Assembly: GCA_911728455.2 (NCBI GenBank)
Contig: OU452228.1
Location: 16,196,104-16,260,103, forward strand
Origin: Marthasterias glacialis
Taxonomy: Eukaryota; Echinodermata; Asteroidea; Forcipulatida; Asteriidae
Reading direction: 5' to 3'
DNA length: 64,000 bases
Part shown: piece after piece, positions 42,858 to 53,954 of the stretch
Position numbering within the stretch: position 1 is the first letter of the stretch
How the letters are laid out: every line of letters begins with the position of its first letter
Notes under the pieces: model-generated
What the model saw: only the letters and a program-made list of their open reading frames with translations
Database searches by the model: none
Told to the model about the DNA's origin: nothing
Program-made: the position numbers and the translations under genes

Positions 42858-43172
42858 GTGACTTTTTTTCTTCATGCGGCGCCTTTTTTTTTTGGCGGCG
42901 ACTTTTTTTTTTCGCCTTTTTTTTTTGGCGGCGACTTTTTTTTTACGCGGCGACTTTTTTTTTTGCGGCGACTTTTTTTTGCGGCGACTTTTTTTTTGCG
43001 GCGAATTTTTTTTTGCGGCGACTTTTTTTTTACGCGGCGACTTTTTTTTTTGGCGGAGACTTTTTTTTTCGGGCGGCGACTTTTTTTTTTGGCGGCGACT
43101 TTTTTTTGGCGGCGACTTTTTTTTTTGGCAGCAACTTTTTTTTCGCAGCGACTTTTTTTTTTACGCGTCGCC
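42858..43172. repeat. GCGGCGAC-T(8-10) tandem array
   Basis: About 17 units of GCGGCGAC followed by 8-10 T. It gives long open frames rich in Phe/Leu/Arg on the plus strand that are artefacts of the repeat. Confidence 0.9.
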
Positions 43173-43644
43173 TTCCGGGTTGTGATCGTGCTGGGGGATT
43201 CTCCATATCAGGTAAGTCACGCGCAAGCGCACAACTGATCTACTTCCGTATTGTACTCGACTGGCGGCGCAGCAAATAATATGGACTACACTCTTTTAAA
43301 CCCATTGATTCCCGACCAGAGAGACAATATCCTTTTTCATTCATGACATCTATGAATTGTATATCCTACGTTAAATTCACGTTTTTAAGAATTAACTTAT
43401 TAAATGTGATAAAGAGGACATCTAAAAATAAGATCGAGTTCAAAACTCTCCTTTTTGTAATTGTACACGCTGCACGGAAAAATGTTTAGTCTCTCGACAG
43501 ACATTATTAAATGAGTCCGACCCACTAACCACTCGGCCACGACACGCCATTATAGGGAGTTTTTCTTCTTCGTTCGGTGACCTCGGTTCTCAACGCTACC
43601 TCATACACGTCCTTGGTTACCGTGAACAAACACATCAACCGGCG

Positions 43645-44778
43645 GCGATTTTTTTCCGTACCACACGCTGAATAGGGAGCCACAGCGAGGCGTCCCGATT
43701 GGTCGGTTGCTAATGTATTATGCATGTTAGGTCACAAGAGTTCGTTTTATGTGCTACGACGCGTACATAAGCCCAGCATAAGTGTTGTACGTGCCATGTT
43801 TATAACTAATAAAGGTCGAACAGGGTCAAGAGGCAAGGAAATGCATGAAGTGGGACAGTGACTCGCGATTGTAGGTTTCTTTAACAGCAAAACAAATAAA
43901 AAACACAGACATAAAACACTCTATTGATCAAAAGTGACCGAAAGCAAAGAAAGTCAATGAAACACAGCTTAAAAGAAAATAAATAAAACACAAACAAATC
44001 ACAGTAAAAGCTAACCCAATATATACCAAAACACAGTACCCAAGAAAGTTGCAGATTGAGATCAAAATAGCTTTAAAGACCGAGTCCATAGTAGTAATAA
44101 CTCGTTCAAACCAGGCAATTAAACTACCAAAATAATGGGAGAGCACAACCAAAAGCTGATGATGCCCCTTGCAGTGCTATCGGCTGCTGTCTGAAGCCAA
44201 TTATTACTACAAGGGGTGACTAACAACACACTCAAAGATTACACAAATTAAACCATTGTTTGAACAGTTTTAGGAGAAACATAAATCAACTCTAACGTTT
44301 ATACAAGCTTTGTTCTACACCCGTGAAGTACCGAAAAACAGGTGGCCCATAATACCCTGTCATTTAAGGCTCTCCACAATACCATTTCTTAGTACAAACA
44401 CATTCTTAGGCTACCACATCTATGTCCCCACATTACTGACCAGAAACTCCCCTGTTGGCCACTATGGTGCACATCAGCAGGTAACTTAAAATACCGTAGA
44501 AAAAGAACCTCGCATACACTTAACACGTATCTCAGATAGAAGTGACCTTGGTTATTCTTGCGGCGTCTGGAACACAAACACCATGCTGAACTTGCTGCTG
44601 AGTATTCCCTACATAGTACATTACAGAGCACGAGGAGGGTCTGTACTTTACGCCGATCACACAAAACTTTCGTGTGCAACAGCCTGCGACCTAAAATGCA
44701 TAATGCATTTTGTAACTGACCAATCGGGACGCTTCGCTGTAGCTCCTATTGAGCGTGTGGTACGGGAAAAAAAATTGC
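43645..44778. mobile_element. 1,134-bp element with TIRs and 9-bp target duplication
   Basis: Left GCGATTTTTTTCCGTACCAC mirrors right GTGGTACGGGAAAAAAAATT-GC; the arms extend about 95 bases. CAACCGGCG abuts both ends (43636-43644, 44779-44787). Copy B has one CAACCGGCG (61367-61375) and no element. The 9-bp duplication suggests a Mutator-like superfamily member. No transposase is recognisable. Its right end lies about 50 bases before the sulfotransferase start codon. Confidence 0.88.
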
Positions 44779-44830
44779 CAACCGGCGCGCAGTGCATGTT
44801 CACTCATCTAATCTCTTGGAATCGGAAAAG

Positions 44831-45250
44831 ATGACACGTAGTTTACTACCCTGCTCACTGTTGCTTGTCCAAAAGAGGAGACGTTTTTGTCTTCTGCTCA
44901 CCTGTCTCTGTGGATTCCTTCTCGGATTATATGTTTCAGTGGGATACTCGGTGGACAGGCACTTTTTCAGGCTAATGCCCGCGTTTTTTCCCTCCCAGAC
45001 GGACGCTTGCAGGCATCTGGATCTGGTACACAAAAATGACAGCGGTGTTGCGCTTTCAGGGAACGAAAATGCTATCCCTAGACGAGTTGGTGTACAGAAG
45101 GGAAGAATGTCTGACCGCATAGGATCGAATGATACGAAGGTTTTGCGAGGTATGGTCAACAGACTAGTGTATCCAACCGTAGGTAATCATCAAATTCGCC
45201 GATCTCTTTTGAAACATCTTGAAAATTGCTCAAGGAACTCGACTGGAGAG
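44831..45250 (+). CDS. 3-O-sulfotransferase exon 1 (membrane anchor and stem)
   Basis: ATG at 44831; MTRSLLPCSLLLVQKRRRFC, hydrophobic anchor, stem to NCSRNSTGE at a GTAACT donor, phase 0. Upstream in-frame sequence gives another ATG at 44792, but homology with copy B begins close to this start. Confidence 0.85.
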
Positions 45251-48200
45251 GTAACTTATCCAAATTTTTGCGTCTTTCAGTTATTGGTATAATGTCTCTT
45301 TTAAAATGAACCCTTTCGTTATCTAAGGTGACTTTAAGGACATATACCATCTCTTTCTCACCGTAGGTAACTTAGGGGCAGTCTGAAGTTGTCAACATTT
45401 TGAAGACAAGTGATACTCATTCCATTGAAGAGAGAATTTTTTTTGCCCGCTTTTAAATCCATTTCACCCGGTATGTTCCATTTCATTGTTCAAAATCGAT
45501 TTCACCCGGTATGTAATCGATTTACTTTCTATTGTTAAAGGATTATTTCCTGTTTACTGAGTCAAACAACAGGAGCCTACACTTACTATTTTTGTTCCGT
45601 TTATTACTGGGCCTTGGAGAATATTTTCCTGTGAAATATGTCATACTACTGCTTCCAACGATGTATAATAATAAGAGTAGTACTTAGTTTTAATCTTTTC
45701 AAGTGAAAGGTGTTTTCAGCATTTCTTTGCACGGCATATCGCTATTTCATCCGCTGTTGTTTGTGACGATTGAGGGCGCAGTTTGATTTATTTTGTCTGG
45801 TACCCCAACCTGAGAACACCTTTTTTCCTTAAAGTAGGCTGGGAACCAGATTTGTATTGGGACTGTATTTCCAAGTGCAAGATCAATCTAAATATTATAA
45901 TGTTTCAATATAAACACCGATTTGCTAAAATTTGAATCTGACTGCAATTTAAAAAATAGATAAATAAAGACTAGCCGATAGAGTACATTGTGCACTAGCC
46001 ATTAACGCAACGGAGTCAAAGGGCCCTGGCAAATATTTTATAAAGAAATAGCTTCGAATTTTTAACTTAAAGGAGGAAGCTGAAGCTTCGTTTAAATAAG
46101 TAATCCCTTTGTCCGGAATTCCAAGTCTGTTGGGTTTCTGAATTGTTAGTTTTATCCTTTGGTGACATTTGTTTGTTTGTTTGTTGGGCTGTTTGTTTGT
46201 TTGTTGAAAAGTTGAGATCCTGGCAGTTTTTGGACCAACTTCATTAAATGTTGTAATGAAAGGCACAGGGGCACAGAGAAGGCGCATTTTTTTTTAATGC
46301 GAATCCCCTGTTGGAGTATACATTATGGCAAATTCTAGTGGGGGTCCAGTAGGGGGCGAAACGCTTTACGGTTTTAAGTGTTTTCAGGGCTAAGTAGAAC
46401 CGTCATGTGCCGAAAATAGATATTTAATTTTGAAATTGAAACTTTGAATACTTTTGGACGCTGGACAAATCCCCTACTGTTGGAGTTTATATGGGCAACA
46501 TTATTCTTATGGATGATCCAGGGGCGATCTCCCTGGGCGCTCTAAGAATTTTAGGTTTTTTTCAGGGCTGAAAAAAGGCATTCAAGTTGCCGAAAATAAA
46601 CGTTTTTGATTTTGGACATGTAAATAATGAAGTCTACGGCTTTTAAGTGTTTTCAGAGCTTAGAGGCCAGAAAGTTGCCAAGAATATTCAATTTGGTAAT
46701 TCAAAGTTTGACTTCCCACACTACAATACAAGGATTAAACAAAAATTTTCAGTCGGCAAATCTCCAGGCTTGCCGAATGGATTTGTCCTTCACCGGAGCC
46801 TTTGCTCGGGTAAGTTTGGTGCTCAGTTTGCCGACTGTGGCTCTGAATAGGAACAGTATAGGGGGGGGGGGCGTCACACACACCCGGTCGCTACGCCGGT
46901 GGGAAAGCAACTTAATGAACACATTTTTTTTGTTTACATTACTTTTTTTATCTTAAAACAAGTAGTCAGGAGTGGGATAGCTGATTTATAGCTCAAAAGG
47001 CAAAATAAGACTTAAAGGCATTGCATACGTTTGGTAATGACTCTGAAAATTTATGGCAATAAAAACTTACTTGGTAAGAAGTACAGCTGCTTTGGATAGT
47101 ATAATGCATATTGAGAAACGTTCACTTAGAAGTACCGCGGTTATGGAAAAATATATCACTTTTTAAGTATAAACTTTTTAAGTATAAACAATCTCTACCT
47201 CTCCGGCGTTTGTACTCCTCAAAATTTGTACTATAAAGAACGTACAGTTGATGTTAAAAAATATACATATACATATATACAAATAAATAAATAAATAAAT
47301 AAAATCATCGTTTATTTGGTAACCCACACGCCCATCGCCACCCCAAAAGGAAACAAAATCCTTTTCCATTTTTATGGAACAATTACCTTTTGCAACTATT
47401 TCGTGTGATAATATTTGTGACTATAGTCACAATTTCACAATATTAAAACCCCAATGTTCTTAGGTCCCTACTGTAGACTTTAATCTAAAGTTTTCTAAGC
47501 TAAACTAAGCTTAGCTAAGCTAAGTTAAACTAAGCTGCCATTATTGCTTCCCGTGACATGATGTGGGTTTATACAAACGATGTACCAATTTAAAGACAAA
47601 ACACAGGAAATCCACTGGTTTAATGGGAAAGTTTGTATTATTTTTTTAAATATACTTTTTACTTAAACTAGACGGTGGGAATGACTACCTTCCCACAAAA
47701 AAAAAATAATAATAATTTCCCTTGAAAAATTAATGTAAAAAAAGAAAGAAAAAAAGACCCCCCCCCAAAAAAAACCCAAACAAACAAACAAACAAAAAAC
47801 AAAAAACAAAACAAAACGCTAGTTTGCTACGGAATCCCTAAATACGGAAAGTCCCAAATCAATATGCAAGTAGTAAACAAAATATATATAACAGGCGGAT
47901 TATTAAGCCATGTACTCGAGTTAAACGTTTTATTTGTCCCTATGTGGTTCATCAGGGGAAACTTCCATGTTTCTAAGTGATGGGAGAAGGCGGAGGACTA
48001 GTGACGGGTGTGATCGGTACTTTCTGCAACCTTTACAGTGAGGCAAAGAGTCAGTATGTATAACATTGTGTCATATTCATCATATCATACTACGTTTTTG
48101 TCCTTTCAGTTCAACGGCGCACAGCTGACCATCAATGATAAACTAACTAGATCACGAATTACTGACTACTTAACGCAACGAGGTTACCGACAGAGGTTAC

Positions 48201-50103
48201 CTGATGTCATCAACATTGGGGTCAAGAAGGCAGGTAAGACGGTGTACACCGTATACTCCTGAAAACGGAGGTCTACTGGCCAAAACTTGACCAGTGGACC
48301 TCCATTTTTAATGACAGTAAGGGGACAAAATGCAAAAATATCACAGCCATCTATAGTGTTGCCGAAAAAACAGCGGTACCGTTGTAATCACCGCTTGTTT
48401 AATTTTGCATTTATCTGAAAAGAGGTTTGTCCATAAGCGATGGGACTAGTCTTATCTCGAGTTAGGGCAAGTAACTAGTGTCCTAACTTATAGAACAAGT
48501 CATAAGTTAGGACTAGTTTTGCGAGTTTCAACCAGGGAGGAGGCCTTCGCTTTCATGTAAATACTATGTATCTGTGCACAGAGGAGGAGTGCAGAAAGGG
48601 CTAAGCACGGACCATGCTCTGTGGTTCATGATTGTGTTTTCATGTAGGCCTATTGATATGTAATCTGCTCTCACTAACCGTACCGGCATGGTTTTAAATT
48701 CAAGTGTAAATCAGCTGATGTAATACGGTAGTGAAATGACAAGCTACACGGACCAGATGGCTAGTCGCTGTGAAACCTGTGAAGATCCAATCTAAAAATA
48801 CGCATCAATTTTACCGTGGATAAAGGACGCAAGAGCGTATAACTTAAAATGCAGCTGGTTGGTTGTTATACAAAAATCGGCGGGAAACGTCTGTTTGAAA
48901 TGCCGCATGAGTCACGAGATAAAGTGGATCTGTTTTCCCCCCGTCGCACGGCTACTTTAGCCATGGCAATTTCGAAGTGACTGAGTTGTCCTGAGTATAT
49001 TCGAGTTATTAATTTTATTACTGTGTATTAACTGGACTTAATAATCGTTACGACGCAGGCACCACCATCATGAGTTGGTTTATGGGCCATCACCCGGGGA
49101 TAGCACATGCGCAGGACATCGAGACGCACTTCTTTGACAAATACTTCCAGCTCGGTTTACAATACTACAGGAGTCAGATGACGTTTGCGTCTGACGATCA
49201 GCTTTCCTTCGAGAAAACTCCACTGTATTTCGTCCACCCTGAAATTCCGGGATTGATCCGGGAGTTGCTTCCACGGCATATCAAGTTCATCGTTAGTGTT
49301 CGAGATCCCATAGAGAGAGCCATTTCGGACTTCGCCCATACCTCCGAGGTATGATGTTCATGCACGCAAACAAAATACTGAACCACAAGGCGAAATATTT
49401 ACATGAATATTGACGTCAATTATGATCAAAATGGAGCAAATCGCTTAATTTGATATGAAGAATTAGATTCTTGTTCCCAACACGGAACAAAGTTGCGAAG
49501 GTTGACATGAAAATTGACGCCAATATTTAAGTCTGGTTTGTCAATTTAAAGCCACCATATACTTCACATTTTTAAAGGCGTGTTTAATGATGGTATCCAC
49601 TTTCCTTTAATTTACAGGTAAAACTTTCCCGATCCCATGACGGTAAGATCAACGCCAGTCTCGTGCAGAACCGAACTTCCAGCACCGAAGGGAATCGATT
49701 CACATCCGAAGTCATCAGTCCGTTAAACGGTTCGGTCCTGGGAAATCACACCGTTATCGACACCAGCGTCTACGCCAAGCACATGGAGCGCTGGCTCCGG
49801 CACTTCCCTCTTGCCAAGTTCCACTTCGTGGATCACGCCCAACTCATGACCAACCCTTGCTCGGAGATGAATAAAATTGAACGATTCCTCAATCTGACAA
49901 CATTCTTTAACCCGGAGATGTTCTATCAGGATGCAGATAATATAATGGCGTGTACTAAGGGTAATTGTGTGTCCCACACACGGCCGAAATTCCTCCCAAA
50001 AGCAAAGCCTGATGCACGGACCATTAGCAAATTAAAACTCTTCTTTGAACCTCACAATCGGAATTTTTTTACTCTAATTGGGAGAGCTTTTTCATGGTTA
50101 TAA
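44831..50103 (+). CDS. Heparan sulfate glucosamine 3-O-sulfotransferase-like (4 exons)
   Basis: The family transfers sulfate from PAPS to the 3-OH of glucosamine in heparan sulfate, in the Golgi. Exons: 44831-45250, 48110-48233, 49059-49348, 49618-50103; phases 0,1,0; 439 residues. Type II topology: short basic N-tail, membrane segment at about residues 15-36 (FCLLLTCLCGFLLGLYVSVG), then a stem of about 130 residues with N-glycosylation sequons. Sulfotransferase domain from about 169: PDVINIGVKKAGTT (5'-PAPS loop), ETHFFD with the candidate catalytic Glu203 (equivalent to E90 of HS3ST1), SFEKTPLYF, FIVSVRDPIERAISDF (3'-phosphate site), a CTKGNC disulfide pair, and a GRAFSWL end like GRTFDWH. 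The loop reads GVKKAGTT instead of the usual GVRKGGTR. The stem exon is also present in copy B downstream. Subtype and substrate cannot be assigned. Confidence 0.93.
46290..46680. repeat. Degenerate 150-180 bp direct repeats (sulfotransferase intron 1)
   Basis: CCCCTGTTGGAGTATACATT / CCCCTACTGTTGGAGTTTAT and TTTTAAGTGTTTTCAGGGCT / TTTTTTCAGGGCTGAAAA / TTTTAAGTGTTTTCAGAGCT recur with GCCGAAAATA words. Confidence 0.55.
48110..48233 (+). CDS. 3-O-sulfotransferase exon 2 (PAPS loop)
   Basis: FNGAQLTINDKLTRSRITDY to INIGVKKAG; TCCTTTCAG acceptor, GTAAGA donor, phase 1. The first half is the end of the stem. Confidence 0.93.
48262..48307. repeat. Hairpin just downstream of exon 2 donor
   Basis: GGAGGTCTACTGG and CCAGTGGACCTCC form a 13-bp stem with one mismatch around a GCCAAAACTTGA-type loop, about 30 bases after the splice site. 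Confidence 0.7.
49059..49348 (+). CDS. 3-O-sulfotransferase exon 3 (catalytic core)
   Basis: TTIMSWFMGHHPGIAHAQDI, ETHFFDKYF, SFEKTPLYF, VSVRDPIERAISDFAHTSE. Donor GTATGA, phase 0. Confidence 0.95.
49618..50103 (+). CDS. 3-O-sulfotransferase exon 4 (C-terminal part)
   Basis: VKLSRSHDGKINASLVQN..., YAKHMERWLRHFPLAKFHFV (family: [20 protein letters not shown]), CTKGNC, FFEPHNRNFFTLIGRAFSWL and stop TAA at 50101-50103. Confidence 0.95.
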   Translation, partial: VKLSRSHDGKINASLVQNRTSSTEGNRFTSEVISPLNGSVLGNHTVIDTSVYAKHMERWLRHFPLAKFHFVDHAQLMTNPCSEMNKIERFLNLTTFFNPEMFYQDADNIMACTKGNCVSHTRPKFLPKAKPDARTISKLKLFFEPHNRNFFTLIGRAFSWL

Positions 50104-50449
50104 CACTGCTTGTATCTATAGGCCCATCCGTCGTTCTTATCTTCTTACTTTAATTTAAATTCACGCAATGTTGTATCCAGGACACCTTAAAAACTGTGAT
50201 GACCGGTTCCAGGTTCATTTAAAAAACACCAGGAGCTGTCGGTGCCTGTTTCTATCACTAATTACCCAAAGTATGTTAAGATATTATTTATTGGGATCAG
50301 TGGACTGACTGACTCGAGACTGGGGGGACTCATGCTACTGGTCTGCGAAGAAGACCTTAAGGCCGGTTTATAGTCGGTCGCGCGATGATCGTTGTGTCGC
50401 GCGATCGCTGATAAACATTCACCAGAGGTGGATTTAGGGGCGGGCGTAT
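50104..50449. other. Sulfotransferase 3' flank
   Basis: No exon and no clear AATAAA signal. A palindromic GCGCGATGATCGTTGTGTCGC-like patch lies just before the tandem array. Confidence 0.5.
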
Positions 50450-50672
50450 TGTACGGTGGCCCACAACTGTCACGGCAAAAGCAAAAGGGCCACGGCAAAA
50501 GCAAAAGGGCCACGGCAAAAGCAAAAGGGCCACGGCAAAAGCAAAAGCGCCACGGCAAAAGCAAAAGCGCCACGGCAAAAGCAAAAGGGCCACGGCAAAA
50601 GCAAAAGGGCCACGGCAAAAGCAAAAGGGCCACGGCAAAAGCAAAAGCGCCACGGCAAAAGCAAAGCGCGAT
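50450..50672 (+). repeat. 20-bp tandem array, left arm (10 units)
   Basis: CACGGCAAAAGCAAAAGGGC repeats exactly every 20 bases from 50471 (G/C variant at one site). It is preceded by TACGGTGGCCCACAACTGT. The same array and flank occur inverted at 56968-57135. Open frames of LLLLPWPFCFCR type are artefacts. Confidence 0.92.
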
Positions 50673-51158
50673 GTAGATATGGGTTAAAGGTCGAATTTGG
50701 TTACGGTGTAGTAAATATTTAACACTAACGGTGTGCAGTTGATCCTTGACCTACATAATGTTCACACATTAGTTCAGGTCCCACGTTAAGGCAGGAAGAT
50801 ACGCAGCCTGCTGACATTCACTTGTGAAACTCTTCAAAAACCTTTGTGGCAACTGTTTATAGAGAGAATAGCCGTGGAAAAGCAAGTATGAGAAAAGACA
50901 ACAATATGACCATGAAAAACAGTTTGATGGATGTTCGCATCACAGAGAGGCTTTTGAAGGACAAGCAAAGAAAAAAAAACATTGGCAGAAATCATTCAAT
51001 ATGTTCAAGAAGCTTTTGTCAGTTTATATTCCTCTCTCTCTGTGATGTGTTCCTCTTCCAGTTTTATTTTATTCCAGTTTGTTAGTTTGTTGTTTTGTCT
51101 GTCCTGACTCTGTCTGTTTTGGACGTCTCTGTGTGATTAGAGTAATTTTTGCTTTATT

Positions 51159-52999
51159 AGGTGTTCGGACTCTGGTCCGAAGACCTCTTGTTTTTGTTCG
51201 GTTTTTTTTTAGGTGTTCGGACTCTGGTCCGAAGACCTCTTGTTTTTGTTCGTTTTTTTTTAAATACTTCTTCTTCTTCTTCTCCCTGGCGATTGTCCAC
51301 TTTCAAATGCACACTTCCGAAGGTCATATAACCTTGAAAATTCATACATAGGTAGTACATGGCAAGGAGACAAAACCGTTGTTGTGACGTCATGATGACG
51401 TCATCAGGTGTCGAACTACATTAAATCAAAGTTTATTATTTCAAAAAATCATAACTCCTGAAGTACACAATGGATTTTTACAATCTATACATCATCGGAA
51501 AAGTCTTTAAAAAATAACTAAATGTCTCACAGAGATGACCCCAATTTGACCTTGTCTTCCGGTTCAAACCGGAAGTTGAAGCAAAAAATGCTTAAAAAGT
51601 CACAATTTAAGCTGTGGAGTCAATATGAAACATAATTTGGACATGGTTTCAGTGTAAGAAATAAAATGTAGTTTATGACCTTTGAAAATATTACATTGAT
51701 GACGTCATCAAATGTTACAGTTTGTTACGAAGACGAGTTTAAAAATAAGAATTTTTTTTATTTCAAATTTTGTTTGAGCAAACTACATGTTGAATTTTTT
51801 GGTAATAGATAACGACTATAAAAGCCTAATTGTGAAATTTGAACAAAATTGGCCGTTGCATAACGAAGTTATATTAAGGTGAAAAGTGCCGTTTTTAGCG
51901 CGATCGCCGATAGAGTCTGTACAGTTACCTCACTGTAAGGCACCCCGTGCGTGTGCACTCTAGGATTTTACTGCGTGTTGTGTATATATAATATATACAC
52001 AGCGCTGCTCGGTAGTGTCAACAACAGTTGCGTGCACAGTAACTTGGCATGCTTCCAAGAAATGAACGTGCGAGGCGCATATACGCAGTGCTTTTACAAA
52101 CTAAGACCGTTAATTTGAAATAGCGCCCTCAAACCTGTATGGACGCACACTTCTTTATTTTATTGACACCACGTAGATGCCGAACAAAATGGAGGGCAGC
52201 AAGGCTTAATGTTTTGATAAAAGGCAAAATGAATACTATTTTGAAATGTAATTAAAAGTGTTGTATACTATCAGTTATTTTTTCACTTCGTGGCTGTTTA
52301 CATGAAAATTCCAATGTAAAAAAATAACGCAGCCTTCATCCATGTAATTATAAAGGCCCTCTTATGGTGATTTGAAAAGAAACAAAAAATTACATGTCGT
52401 AGCTCTTGTATGGGCCTTGTCACATTGAGTATTTTTTACGGACAACATGGCGGCAGCCAATTGCACTGCGTGGAAAAGGAACACTTCGGAAGCACAAAAA
52501 CAGTGTTTTTCCAGACAGTGACAATTAAAAAAGAATACTTGTTTTTCCTTCAGGTGTCCAATTACAATAAATGTAGCCTATGCGTTTTTTAAATATTTCT
52601 TAGTGTCCTGATTTGACCTCGCTTCCTGCCCAAACTGGAAGTCCCTATAAAATACATATGATAAAGCTCTACTTAATTATTTTGGTGTTCATTTGTGTTA
52701 AATGGTGTTCCATGAAGACCATTATGTTACTTTAAATGTTTAATTTCTCCAAAATTTAACTCAAGATTGAAGTTAAACAGAGCCTTGAAACTGTGCATAT
52801 ACTTGAACCTCAATATGAAGACGGGACATTAAACAGCGCCCTCTGGTAAAAAGCTTCAAAAAATGATGCTACAACACTAATTGTAACGCGTTTTTTGTAC
52901 ATTGTTGTTGTATGTATTAACTCATCGATATTTACAAACAATTCATTACTTGTTCCCGAACACCTAGTTTTTGTGATGTCACAAAAACTGAATGTCTAG
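51159..52999 (+). mobile_element. Helitron2/HINE-like unit 1
   Basis: It starts TAGGTGTTCGGACTCTGGTC with a CGGAC/GTCCG hairpin and carries CCGAACACCTA as a subterminal inverse. An 11-bp-stem hairpin AGTTTTTGTGA-TG-TCACAAAAACT follows, and it ends at CTAG with T after it. A 52-bp 5' segment is itself doubled (51159, 51211). No Rep/helicase coding is present, so it would be non-autonomous. Asymmetric terminal inverted repeats, a 3' hairpin and head-to-tail copies are features described for Helentron-associated elements; the assignment is inference. Confidence 0.6.
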
Positions 53000-53954
53000 T
53001 TTTTTAGGTGTTCGGACTCTGGTCCGAAGACCTCTTGTTTTTGTTCGTTTTTTTTTTAATACTTCTTCTTCTTCTTCTCCCTGGCGATTGTCCACTTTCA
53101 AATGCACACTTCCGAAGGTCATATAACCTTGAAAATTCATACATAGGTAGTATATGGCAAGGAGACGAAACAGTTGTTGTGATGTCATGATGACGTCATC
53201 AGGTGTCGAATTACATTAAATCAAAGTTTATTATTTCAAAAAATCATAACTCCTGAAGTACACAATGGATTTTTACAATCTATACATCATCGGAAAGGTC
53301 ATTCAAAACTGCGTAATCGCCATACAGACATGACCTCAATGTAACATTGTCTTCCGGTTCAAACCGGAAGTTCAAATATTCAAAAATTCATAATTTAAGA
53401 AGTTGTTATTATATAATCACAATTCTTACACCAGATTGTAGGTTAGGGAATGTCCTTTTATGTTGCACATTGCGTGACCTGTGTGACCTCTACTTCCGGT
53501 GAAACCGGAAGTAGCTCCTCATTCAAAAGTTGTCAGAGGTAGGAGCATGATTCTTTCACCAAGTACCAGGGTTAGGGAAGGTCCATCTCTCTTGGATATT
53601 GCGTGACCTTTGTGACCTCTACTTCCGGTCCAACCGGAAGTAGCTCCTCATTTTTAAAGTTGTTAGAGGTAGGAACATGATTCTTTCACAAAATACCAAG
53701 GTTTGGGAAGGTCCTTTTCTATTGCACATTGCGTGACCTCTCTGACCTTTACTTCCGGTCAAACCGGAAGTAGCTACTCATTTAAAAATGGTAAGAGCTA
53801 GGAACATGAAGGTCCTTCTCTGCTGCAAATTAAATATATTTCAAAGCACAATTTCACGTTTCTATGTTCATATTTTTAATTACATTAAATAACAGCTTAA
53901 ACTACCATATTCCGAACACCTTGTTTTTGTGATGTCACAAAAACTTATGTCTAG
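53000..53954 (+). mobile_element. Helitron2/HINE-like unit 2
   Basis: It begins directly after the CTAG of unit 1 with the same TAGGTGTTCGGACTCTGGTC end and ends with CCGAACACCT, the TTTTTGTGATGTCACAAAAA hairpin and CTAG. Inside are four ACTTCCGGT...ACCGGAAGT palindromes (53351, 53492, 53621, 53751). Confidence 0.6.

Larger units (their letters stand above)
37681..45324. repeat. Segmental duplication, copy A
   Basis: Near-identical to 57136-61921 in the same orientation. Copy A carries two extra insertions (41285-41817 and 43645-44778) and a divergent stretch (about 42084-43620) where copy B has different sequence (about 60976-61345). It includes exon 1 of the sulfotransferase gene at its right end. 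Short minus-strand open frames inside (39769-40062, 40230-40613) are preserved in both copies, but the copies are too similar for this to indicate coding. Confidence 0.92.

Noticed and set aside
42806..43279. 157-residue Phe/Arg-rich open frame
   Set aside because: Product of the GCGGCGAC-T(n) array; no domain.
50471..50670. Possible CRISPR-like array of 20-bp repeats
   Set aside because: Units are directly contiguous with no spacers, and the DNA is eukaryotic.
50262..50722. Several overlapping open frames on both strands rich in LLLLPWPFCFCR or KSKRATAKAK
   Set aside because: They are translations of the 20-bp tandem array and its surroundings, with no start context or homology; the same holds for 56908-57192.
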